Shown one piece after another: positions 35,175 through 43,062 of a stretch of DNA of 64,000 bases. Within the stretch, counting starts at the first letter, position 1, and each line of letters begins with the position of its first letter. A model generated the notes under the pieces. It saw only the letters and a list, made by a program, of their open reading frames with translations, ran no database searches and had not been told where the DNA came from. The translations under genes and the position numbers were made by a program. This DNA comes from Verrucomicrobiota bacterium (GTDB lineage Bacteria; Verrucomicrobiota; Kiritimatiellia; CAIVKH01): NCBI GenBank assembly GCA_024233345.1, contig JACKPT010000014.1:1-64000 (forward strand), given 5' to 3'.

Positions 35175-35879
35175 ATGAACCCGACCCAGTCCGTCATGCT
35201 CATCACCGGAACCCGCAAGGGCATCGGCAAATTTCTCGTCGAGTATTACACCCAGCGGGGATATCTGGTGGAGGGCTGCAGCCGGGAAACCCCCGACTGG
35301 ACGTGCCAAGGCTATCATCACCACTGTACCGATGTGGCGGATGAGGCGGGCGTTCAGGCCATGATGAACGACATTCGCAAACGGCAGGGCCGGCTCGACA
35401 TCCTGATCAATAACGCGGGCATCGCCAGCATGAATCACTGTCTTCTCACTCCCATCGCCACGGCGGAACGAATTTTTCGCACCAACTTCATCGGCTCCTT
35501 TCTGCTCTTGCGCGAAAGCGCCAAGCTGATGAAAAAAAATCGCTACGGGCGCATTGTGAATATGGGGACGGTAGCCACACCGATGAAGCTCGAAGGGGAG
35601 TCGATGTATGCAGCCTCCAAAGCCGCCGTCGTCAACATGACCCAGGTGTTGGCCCATGAGCTCGCTCCCTTTGGCGTCACCTGCAATGTGGTCGGACCAA
35701 CCCCAATCGAAACCGACCTGATCCGCGGGGTGCCCAAACAGAAAATTCAGGCCATCCTCGACCGGTTGGCGGTCAAACGGTTGGGGCATTTTGAAGACGT
35801 CACGAATGTCATTGATTTCTTTATCCGGCCCGAGAGCGATTACATTACCGGCCAGGTGGTGTATCTCGGGGGAGTGTAA
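35175..35879 (+). CDS. Short-chain dehydrogenase/reductase (FabG-like)
   Basis: A 234-residue classical SDR. TGTRKGIG (11-18) is the cofactor loop, LINNAG (77-82) the structural motif, and YAASK gives Tyr145 and Lys149. The position of the catalytic Ser, 13 residues before the Tyr, is Thr132 (NMGTVATP). ATG 35175 has a good AAGGAG about 9 bp upstream; the frame is open further upstream within the ACP gene. Context with ACP suggests a 3-oxoacyl-ACP reductase, but it might act on a sugar. Confidence 0.87.
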   Translation: MNPTQSVMLITGTRKGIGKFLVEYYTQRGYLVEGCSRETPDWTCQGYHHHCTDVADEAGVQAMMNDIRKRQGRLDILINNAGIASMNHCLLTPIATAERIFRTNFIGSFLLLRESAKLMKKNRYGRIVNMGTVATPMKLEGESMYAASKAAVVNMTQVLAHELAPFGVTCNVVGPTPIETDLIRGVPKQKIQAILDRLAVKRLGHFEDVTNVIDFFIRPESDYITGQVVYLGGV

Positions 35880-37241
35880 ATGACATCGTCCCTGACGTGG
35901 CTGACCGAGCGGCTGCGCCAGTTTGAGGACCGGCCCGCCATCCTCAGTCCCTCCGCGACCCTGGCCTACCGGGATCTACTGGACGCAAGGTTCGATGCGG
36001 AGGCCCTCCTGGAACGGGACGCCGCCGGACCGGGATCGGTCGTACTCTTTGATGCGGAGTACACCGCCCCTTCGCTGGCTCTGTTTCTCGGCCTGCTCCT
36101 TCGGGGTTGCATTGCCGTTCCCTTCACCCGGAGTTCTGTCACCACCCGGGAACAGGCCATGGAAATCGCCGGGGTGACACATGACTACCGGTGGCACAGC
36201 CAGACCGGCCGGATGGTCTTGCAGGATGGCCACCCGGCGCCCCCCCCTCACCCCCGGATTGCCGGGTTGGCCCGGGAGGGCATCGGTGGGTTGATCATTT
36301 TCACCTCCGGCTCCACCGGAACGCCCAAAGCAAGCCTCCATCGCGCCGACCGGTTTCTCCACAAATTTCGCGAGGCCAAGCCAGCCCTCCGCACCCTGCT
36401 CGTGCTGCCCCTCGATCACATGGCCGGACTGGACAGCCTGTTGTATGCCCTGACCGGAGGAGGCTCGATTGTCCACCCCGGCGCGGAAAACCCCGATGCC
36501 ATTGGGAGCGCCATTCAGGTGTTCCAGGCAGAACTGCTCCCCTCCACCCCCAGCTTCCTGAATGTCCTTTTGCTTTCCGGTGTATTTGAACAATACGACC
36601 TTTCCAGCCTTCGCATCATCACCTACGGAGCCGAGGTCATGCCCCCGGCAACCCTCTCCCGGCTGCGGGAAACGCTGCCGGGCTGTCGCTTGATTCAGAA
36701 ATATGGGGCAACCGAATTCGGCTCCCCGCCCACCCGCTCGCGGGAGGATGGATCGGTATGGTTTCGAATTCATGGCAAGGGCTTTGAGACCCGGGTGGTG
36801 GATGGCATTCTCTGGGTTCGATCCGAATCCTCCATGGTTGGGTATCTGAATGCAGACGACCCCTTCGGTGAGGATGGATGGATCAACACCGGCGACCAGG
36901 TGGAAACCGACGGGGACTACTTCCGGGTGCTGGGAAGACGGAGCGAAATGATTAATGTGGGCGGGCAGAAAGTCTATCCCGCCGATGTCGAAAACGTTCT
37001 CCTCCAGATGGACAATGTGGAAGATGTCATGGTCCGGGGCGAACAAAACCCCCTCCTCGGCAAAACCATTGCCGCCACCTTGCGGTTGCGGGAACCCGAA
37101 ACCCTTGCCGCATTGCGCACCCGGGTGCGGAGCCATTGCCAGGGCAAGCTCCCGCGGGAGGCCGTACCGGTTCGGATTGAAATTGCCGACGAAAACCTGT
37201 GGAATAGCCGCTTCAAGAAAACACGCAACAAGGAATCATGA
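35880..37241 (+). CDS. AMP-dependent acyl ligase (acyl-ACP/CoA synthetase family)
   Basis: A 453-residue adenylate-forming enzyme. IIFTSGSTGTPKASLH is the P-loop-like motif, YGATEFGSP the A5 motif, GWINTGDQVETDGDY the A7 Asp and GRRSEMINVGGQKVYP the hinge. The C-terminal catalytic Lys is probably in NSRFKKTR. It is shorter than fatty acyl-CoA ligases and resembles stand-alone enzymes that load a carboxylic acid onto CoA or an ACP. Its ATG directly follows the SDR stop (TAAATG), and an ACP lies two genes upstream. The acid substrate is unknown. Confidence 0.88.
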   Translation: MTSSLTWLTERLRQFEDRPAILSPSATLAYRDLLDARFDAEALLERDAAGPGSVVLFDAEYTAPSLALFLGLLLRGCIAVPFTRSSVTTREQAMEIAGVTHDYRWHSQTGRMVLQDGHPAPPPHPRIAGLAREGIGGLIIFTSGSTGTPKASLHRADRFLHKFREAKPALRTLLVLPLDHMAGLDSLLYALTGGGSIVHPGAENPDAIGSAIQVFQAELLPSTPSFLNVLLLSGVFEQYDLSSLRIITYGAEVMPPATLSRLRETLPGCRLIQKYGATEFGSPPTRSREDGSVWFRIHGKGFETRVVDGILWVRSESSMVGYLNADDPFGEDGWINTGDQVETDGDYFRVLGRRSEMINVGGQKVYPADVENVLLQMDNVEDVMVRGEQNPLLGKTIAATLRLREPETLAALRTRVRSHCQGKLPREAVPVRIEIADENLWNSRFKKTRNKES

Positions 37242-38347
37242 TTATGCAGGTCCCCTTCATCGACTTAAAAGCCCAGTTTGCCAACCTCGAAAGTGAATTG
37301 ATGCCCGCCATCCGGCAGGTGCTCGAACAAACCAACTTTATTCTCGGCAAGCCGGTGGAGGAGTTTGAAAAAGCCTTCGCAGCCTACAGTGAATGCGATC
37401 ATGCGATCGGCGTGGCCTCAGGATTGGATGCGATCAAACTGGCGCTGCGGGCTCTGGATATCGGACCGGGAGATGAGGTGATCACCGCCGCCAATACCTT
37501 CATCGCCACCGTGCTCGGGATCAGCGCTGCGGGCGCCAAGCCGGTTCTGGTCGATATCGATGAACCAACCTATAACCTGGATCCCAAGCTGGTGGCAGCC
37601 GCCATAACGCCCCAGACCAAGGCCATCATGCCCGTACATCTCTATGGCCAACCCGCCGACATGGAGCCATTGCTTGAACTGGCTCGCCACCATGGTCTCG
37701 CCATCATTGAGGATGCCTCCCAGGCCCATGGCGCCCGTTACCAGGGCCGCAGAGTGGGGTCTTTCGGCGCGGTATCTGCATTCAGCCTCTATCCGGGCAA
37801 GAATCTCGGGGCCTACGGAGACGGCGGAGTGATCACCACCCGGAACCCAGAACTGGCAGAGAAAATTGCAGTTATGAGAAATTATGGCTCCAAGGTGAAG
37901 TATTACCACCTCCTCAAAGGCGAAAACAGCCGACTGGACACCCTTCACGCCGCAGTATGCGGGGTCAAATTAAAGCATCTCGACGAGGGGAACGCCAAAC
38001 GGCGGGAAAATGCCCGACTTTACACCGAAAAGCTTTCCACCATCCCAGAAATCCGGACCCCGTTCATACGACCCGATGTCGAACATGTATTCCATCTCTA
38101 TGTAATCCGGGTGCCGGACCGGGAAAACCTGATGGCTTACCTCAAAGACAAAGGGGTTCCGACCATTATTCACTACCCGATACCGATCCACTTGCAGGAG
38201 GCCTATCAAGATGAGGGCTGGACCGCAGGCCAATTTCCTCTGACTGAAAAATGTGCGGACGAAATTGTCTCCCTTCCAATGTTTCCGGAACTTTCCCCCG
38301 AGCAGATCGACTATGTAACCGACTGCATTGCTGATTATTACAAGTAA
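37238..38347 (+). CDS. DegT/DnrJ/EryC1/StrS aminotransferase (copy 2, WbpE-like)
   Basis: A 369-residue PLP-dependent sugar aminotransferase: QVPFIDLKAQFANLESEL at the start, GVASGLDAIKLAL loop, IIEDASQAHGA with the pyridine-nitrogen Asp, and SLYPGKNLGAYGDGG with Schiff-base Lys188. With the Gfo/Idh/MocA oxidoreductase and the hexapeptide acyltransferase it completes a WbpB/WbpD/WbpE-like set for a 3-amino-hexuronic-acid type sugar. It is last in its operon, starts with an ATGA overlap, and is related to but distinct from copy 1. Confidence 0.92.
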   Translation: MIMQVPFIDLKAQFANLESELMPAIRQVLEQTNFILGKPVEEFEKAFAAYSECDHAIGVASGLDAIKLALRALDIGPGDEVITAANTFIATVLGISAAGAKPVLVDIDEPTYNLDPKLVAAAITPQTKAIMPVHLYGQPADMEPLLELARHHGLAIIEDASQAHGARYQGRRVGSFGAVSAFSLYPGKNLGAYGDGGVITTRNPELAEKIAVMRNYGSKVKYYHLLKGENSRLDTLHAAVCGVKLKHLDEGNAKRRENARLYTEKLSTIPEIRTPFIRPDVEHVFHLYVIRVPDRENLMAYLKDKGVPTIIHYPIPIHLQEAYQDEGWTAGQFPLTEKCADEIVSLPMFPELSPEQIDYVTDCIADYYK

Positions 38348-38511
38348 TGCCCATGGGGGGCAGGCTCCAATCATCTGGCGGTACAACCAGTCCGTAACCG
38401 CCCAATGGGCCGGAACCTTGCTGGATCCCGGTTGAGCAATCCGCTAAACTTCGGGCAGGTTGGTAACATGGCACATTCCCTGCTCTCTTTTGGGGTGCAG
38501 GGAAGGATTTT

Positions 38512-41500
38512 GTGGAAACGTATCTCATCAGGCAGCGGCCATTCCGGCTGAGGCAAATCGGCCTTTGGGGGTCGATGTGTGCCATGCTGTGTCTGGTCGG
38601 TGCCAGTCATGCCCAGCAAACCTACTATGTGGCGACCAATGGCAGCGATATCGCGTCGGGCCTCTCCACCAACACCCCTTTTCTCACCCTGCAAAAGGCG
38701 TTGGATACCGTGGGTCCCGGCGACACCATCCTGATGCGTGGGGGAACCTACCGCGGACGGGCTCAAGCCACACAAAATGGAACTGCAGCCCAACCCATCA
38801 CACTCCAAGCCTATTCCAATGAAGTCCCGGTTCTCAAGGGCTCCATCATGGTCACCAACTGGACCCTCCACAGCGGGGCGATCTGGAAACGAACCGGTTG
38901 GACCAATTGGAGCCAGCAGGTTTTTGTGGATGAAGAGCCTCTGCAGATGATCGGCAAGACCGCCATCAATGCCTATGCCCCCATTGGACTTGGAGTCGCG
39001 GACATGATGCCGGGTTCCTTTTTTGTCTCTACAAACACCCAGACCCTGTACATCTGGCTTCCCGACAATGAGGCCCCCCATAGTCACTTGATCGAGGCCT
39101 CGGTGGGCGATTATTTCCGAATTCTGGAACTCCTGAGCTTTTATCACACCCGTGGGCTCCATGTTCGCCATGCCAATGTCATTGTCCAATTCGCCGCCGT
39201 TTTTACCGGAAATAATTCGATCATGGAGAATTGCACCATTCAGGACAATGACATGATTGGCGTAAGCGTCGGGGAAAATGCGGTGCTGCAGGACTGTGAT
39301 ATTTCCCACAATGGCGTCCTGGGAGTCCATGGAATCTATACCAACATGACCATTCGCAACAACCTGGTGTATAGCAACAACTACCGGGGGTTTAACGACA
39401 ACTTCATCTCGGCGGGAATCAAGTTGCACAGTGCTGGAGCCTCCCTGGTGGAAAGCAACCTGGTCCACGACAATTTTGGCAATGGCATCTGGCTGGACTT
39501 CTGCCGGGATGAGAGCCTGAAGCGAGTCCGGGCCAACATCCTTTTGCGAAATCGGCGCCCCCCCTCCCGCCCCGATGCCGCCGCAGCGGCCCTGTTCGCG
39601 GAGATCAGCCGGAACGTACTCTTTGAGAACAACCTCCTGATCGATAACAGCATCACGGGCATTCGAATCGCCGAGAGCGATGGGTGCCGCATTTTGAATA
39701 ACACCATTGCCGGAACCGAAGGCCACGCCGGAATTGAGGCGCGCCTGACCCCCCGGTATATACCGATCAACCAGTACGTGGACGATCTTCCCGAAAATTA
39801 TCAATGGACCTCCTTCACCAGCAATCAAATCGCCAACAATATTCTTTATGACAATCAGGTCGATTATGACTTGTACTGGCCGACCAACTCCCCCTCCACC
39901 AATGTGGTGGTTCAGGGAAACACCAGCGACTTCAATTTGTTTTATCGGGAAACCAACGCCCCGGTGTTCCGGGCGGGAAGCATTTGGACCAATCTTGCCA
40001 CCTTTGTCGCGGCAACCGGGTTTGACCTTCACAGCCTCCAGCAAACGCCCCGTCTTTCCGCGCCCGCGGCCCTGGATTATCGACCAGCCTTTAATTCACC
40101 CGCAGTGGATGCCGGCACCAATCTACCGGAGGTGATCAGCACCACCGACCTCGAGGGAGAAACGCGGGTGCAGTTTGGCGCGGTGGACCTCGGGTGCTAT
40201 GAGTTCAATGGCTCGGCGGAGGCCATTGCCCCGGCGATCAGCATTTCCACACCCGGCGGAATCCTTGCCTATGACACCCCTCTGATCGAGGGCATCAACA
40301 ACGCCAACGTCGTTGGAGAAATCATCGCCAACGTATCGGAGGATGGCGGCACCACCAACCTTTATCCTGTGGATCGAACCACGGACACGGCGTGGGAGAT
40401 CAACAGCCTGGTGCTCGAAACCGGAATTCAATACGCGATTACCGTCATTGCCACCAACCTGAATGGCACCCCGGCCTCTGACAGTGTGGTTGTGGAGCGG
40501 GGAGGTATCGGCACCGGTCAGCCCTGGATATGGGTCACCAATCGACCACCATTGGACGCCTTGACCACAACCTATCCATTGGGTGGATCAAACAATTCAC
40601 ACGTGGCAGGATCCATGCAATGGATCAATTACTACGCTGGCGCCCCGATCAGTTCAGGCGAATTTTCCCGCGCCGGCGCGACCTGGACCACCGTGATTTC
40701 CGGTTTGCAAACCGGCGAGAACCGGGTGGTTTTCCATGCCACCAATGCCTGGGGTATCCTCGCCACGACGACCGCAACCGTTCACCATGGTGAAACGCCG
40801 CTACACTATGTCTCCACAAACTCGATCACCCCCGCCTACCCTTACCTGAGCTGGGAGACCGCCGCCCACGTCCTCATGGATGCGGTCGATGCGGCATCCG
40901 ATGGGGATCGCATTCTCGTCGGGCCGGGAGACTATGCGCACGGCTACCGGGACCACCTCTATGGCGCAGCACGGGTGCTGCTCGACAAGGGGGTTACCCT
41001 GGAAAGTAGCGACGGCGCGGCCACCACCACCATTCATGGGTACCGGGAAGGGGAACCGATTGCCATGCGTTGCATACTCATGCTTCACAGCAACGCCGTC
41101 CTGAAAGGGTTCACTCTGACTGGCGGCACCGCGCTTGGAATTTATCCGCTGGAGCGGAAATATGGAGGCGGGCTGCTGGCATTCGACATGCAGGAAATAT
41201 CCGACTGCCTCTTCATCAACAATACCGCACTGCCCGATGGAAGCGGCGGGGGAGCGATGGTATACGAATCCGGCGGCCTGATCACCCGGAGTACCTTCGC
41301 CAGTAACACGGCAGCCAATGGTGCAGGCCTTGCCCTGTGGTTTGGCAAAAATACACAGGGCTCTCAGCTCATCGCATTCGGAAACCAGGCCGAGATTTCA
41401 GGGGGCGGCTTCTCCATCGACAATTGTGCCCGCGTTCACAGCATGCTCGCCTATGGCAACCATGCCGGACACTATGGCGGTGGATTTTCGATCGCCAACA

Positions 41501-43035
41501 ACGTTTTCATCTGGAACACCACGTCGGAAGACAATAGCGCCGGGCTCGGCGGCGGGGGGTACTACTTCATCGCCTCCACCGCCGAAGTCTATAATGCCAT
41601 GGCCTGGAGCAACACCCCCAACGCCCTCGGCGTGGCCAGCAACCATCTTCCCCACCGGGTTTACAACAGCCTGCTTGGCGGCGATTTGCCCACTTCGGTG
41701 GTTACCTATGTCCGTCTGAACAGGGAACCGGAATACCAGAATGCTGCGGGGGGCGATTACCGGCTTCAGAAGACCTCCCCGGGCATCGATGCGGGAATCC
41801 AGAATACCTGGATTACCAACCGTCTGGATCTTGACGGCTTTGCCCGAAAAGCCGGGCCCGCCCTCGACCTTGGCGCCTATGAATACTGGGCACGGGTATG
41901 GGCGACCCTTTCCGCCACGGCCTATTACAGTGGGACCAGTAGCTGGGTAAACCTCAGCATCACCTGGGCACCGGACCGGGTTCTTTCCAACTATACAGTC
42001 AGCCTGAGCCTGCCTCCGGGGTGGAGTGTGGGTGCTTGCACCGGAGGCCCGCCGGCAACCATTGTCTCTCCCACCCAACTGGTCTTTCAAACCGCACTGA
42101 CCTCCGCGCCCACCGTGGTTCAGCTTCGCCTGGATGTCCCACCATCCTCCTCCGGCCTGCAAACCGTGGTCCTGCACCAGGCATACCAAGTCACCGGCAT
42201 GACCTCTCCGGTATCTGAATCAGCGGCGGCATCGCTGACGTTTGATCAGTATAAATACCTGGACGTAACCCCGATCGGCTCCGGCTATGTCACGATCAAT
42301 AATGGATGGTATGACCCTGGTGACGCCATCCGCCTGTATGCGGAAGCCGCAGCAGGTTGGCGGTTCCGCGGTTGGTTGGGGGATACGGAAAACGCGATCA
42401 CCAACCAGGACCTGTCCCTGAATATCATCATGGATCAACACCGGACCATCCAGGCGGACTTTGTCAAACTGGTGACCCTCACCGTCACCTCGGCCTTCTC
42501 GGCAGTGTCCCCGCCCGAACTGACCTATGTGATCGATCAAGGCACGCGCATGGACCTCTCCGCCCTGGCAACCGTAACCAATCAAGGCGTGACCTATGTT
42601 GTCGCGGGTTGGCAGGGAACCGGCACCCTTCCCTCTTTTGGGACCGCACGCTCCCTCTCCGCTCCGATCGATCAAGATACCTCCCTGACCTGGATCTGGA
42701 ATCCGGTTTCGATCACCCACCAAGCCAGTGGATACCGGATTCGCGGCACCCTGACCGCCGATATCACCCTGACCATGAGGTTTGAGCCCATGCCGGAAAT
42801 CTCCCAAGTCTGGTTTCATCCGGTATTACCCCCCGGAGCCTCGCTCCTGGATGCCTGGGGCGCCCAGAATCCATCCGTGACCTCCAATGGATTTGTGCTG
42901 GTTCAGCAGGACTTAACCACCGGTGAGGCGGAGGTTCAGATCTCCATCAAACTTCCGCCGGACCACCACGGCCCCTTTCCATTCAGCAGCGAGGGCGGGG
43001 TCAACGCACTTCCCGGAGAGACCTTTACGATGTAA
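38512..43035 (+). CDS. Giant secreted right-handed beta-helix protein with InlB-like repeats
   Basis: A 1507-residue exported protein. GTG 38512 has GGAAGGA just upstream and gives a signal peptide ending GASHA. It has two beta-helix regions: about 30-560, starting YYVATNGSDIASGLS (DUF1565/pectate-lyase-like) with Asn-rich coils, and about 765-1125, beginning LHYVSTNSITPAYPYLSW, with GGG-rich coils and closing LDLGAYEY. At 1249-1320 lies an InlB/Flg_new-type module (YDPGDAIRLYAEAAAGWRFRGW), and the end matches the next protein's C-terminus (LPP..GGVN). There is no catalytic motif I can assign. It could be an adhesin, polysaccharide-binding protein or lyase. There is no membrane anchor or sorting tail. 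Confidence 0.8.
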   Translation: METYLIRQRPFRLRQIGLWGSMCAMLCLVGASHAQQTYYVATNGSDIASGLSTNTPFLTLQKALDTVGPGDTILMRGGTYRGRAQATQNGTAAQPITLQAYSNEVPVLKGSIMVTNWTLHSGAIWKRTGWTNWSQQVFVDEEPLQMIGKTAINAYAPIGLGVADMMPGSFFVSTNTQTLYIWLPDNEAPHSHLIEASVGDYFRILELLSFYHTRGLHVRHANVIVQFAAVFTGNNSIMENCTIQDNDMIGVSVGENAVLQDCDISHNGVLGVHGIYTNMTIRNNLVYSNNYRGFNDNFISAGIKLHSAGASLVESNLVHDNFGNGIWLDFCRDESLKRVRANILLRNRRPPSRPDAAAAALFAEISRNVLFENNLLIDNSITGIRIAESDGCRILNNTIAGTEGHAGIEARLTPRYIPINQYVDDLPENYQWTSFTSNQIANNILYDNQVDYDLYWPTNSPSTNVVVQGNTSDFNLFYRETNAPVFRAGSIWTNLATFVAATGFDLHSLQQTPRLSAPAALDYRPAFNSPAVDAGTNLPEVISTTDLEGETRVQFGAVDLGCYEFNGSAEAIAPAISISTPGGILAYDTPLIEGINNANVVGEIIANVSEDGGTTNLYPVDRTTDTAWEINSLVLETGIQYAITVIATNLNGTPASDSVVVERGGIGTGQPWIWVTNRPPLDALTTTYPLGGSNNSHVAGSMQWINYYAGAPISSGEFSRAGATWTTVISGLQTGENRVVFHATNAWGILATTTATVHHGETPLHYVSTNSITPAYPYLSWETAAHVLMDAVDAASDGDRILVGPGDYAHGYRDHLYGAARVLLDKGVTLESSDGAATTTIHGYREGEPIAMRCILMLHSNAVLKGFTLTGGTALGIYPLERKYGGGLLAFDMQEISDCLFINNTALPDGSGGGAMVYESGGLITRSTFASNTAANGAGLALWFGKNTQGSQLIAFGNQAEISGGGFSIDNCARVHSMLAYGNHAGHYGGGFSIANNVFIWNTTSEDNSAGLGGGGYYFIASTAEVYNAMAWSNTPNALGVASNHLPHRVYNSLLGGDLPTSVVTYVRLNREPEYQNAAGGDYRLQKTSPGIDAGIQNTWITNRLDLDGFARKAGPALDLGAYEYWARVWATLSATAYYSGTSSWVNLSITWAPDRVLSNYTVSLSLPPGWSVGACTGGPPATIVSPTQLVFQTALTSAPTVVQLRLDVPPSSSGLQTVVLHQAYQVTGMTSPVSESAAASLTFDQYKYLDVTPIGSGYVTINNGWYDPGDAIRLYAEAAAGWRFRGWLGDTENAITNQDLSLNIIMDQHRTIQADFVKLVTLTVTSAFSAVSPPELTYVIDQGTRMDLSALATVTNQGVTYVVAGWQGTGTLPSFGTARSLSAPIDQDTSLTWIWNPVSITHQASGYRIRGTLTADITLTMRFEPMPEISQVWFHPVLPPGASLLDAWGAQNPSVTSNGFVLVQQDLTTGEAEVQISIKLPPDHHGPFPFSSEGGVNALPGETFTM

Positions 43036-43062
43036 CGCCCACAAGGCGAAAGCGAGGCAACC

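Noticed and set aside
35976..37136. Leftward open frame of 386 codons opposite the AMP-ligase
   Set aside because: The plus strand has complete adenylation motifs and operon overlaps; the minus frame is a shadow.
38348..38511. Possible small gene or strong terminator ahead of the first beta-helix gene
   Set aside because: No open frame with a start and ribosome site; only a weak 5-bp inverted repeat near 38350 without a T-run.
38371..40044. Leftward open frame of 557 codons under the first beta-helix gene
   Set aside because: It is antisense to a protein with a signal peptide, good ribosome site and recognisable beta-helix; the translation has no recognisable features.
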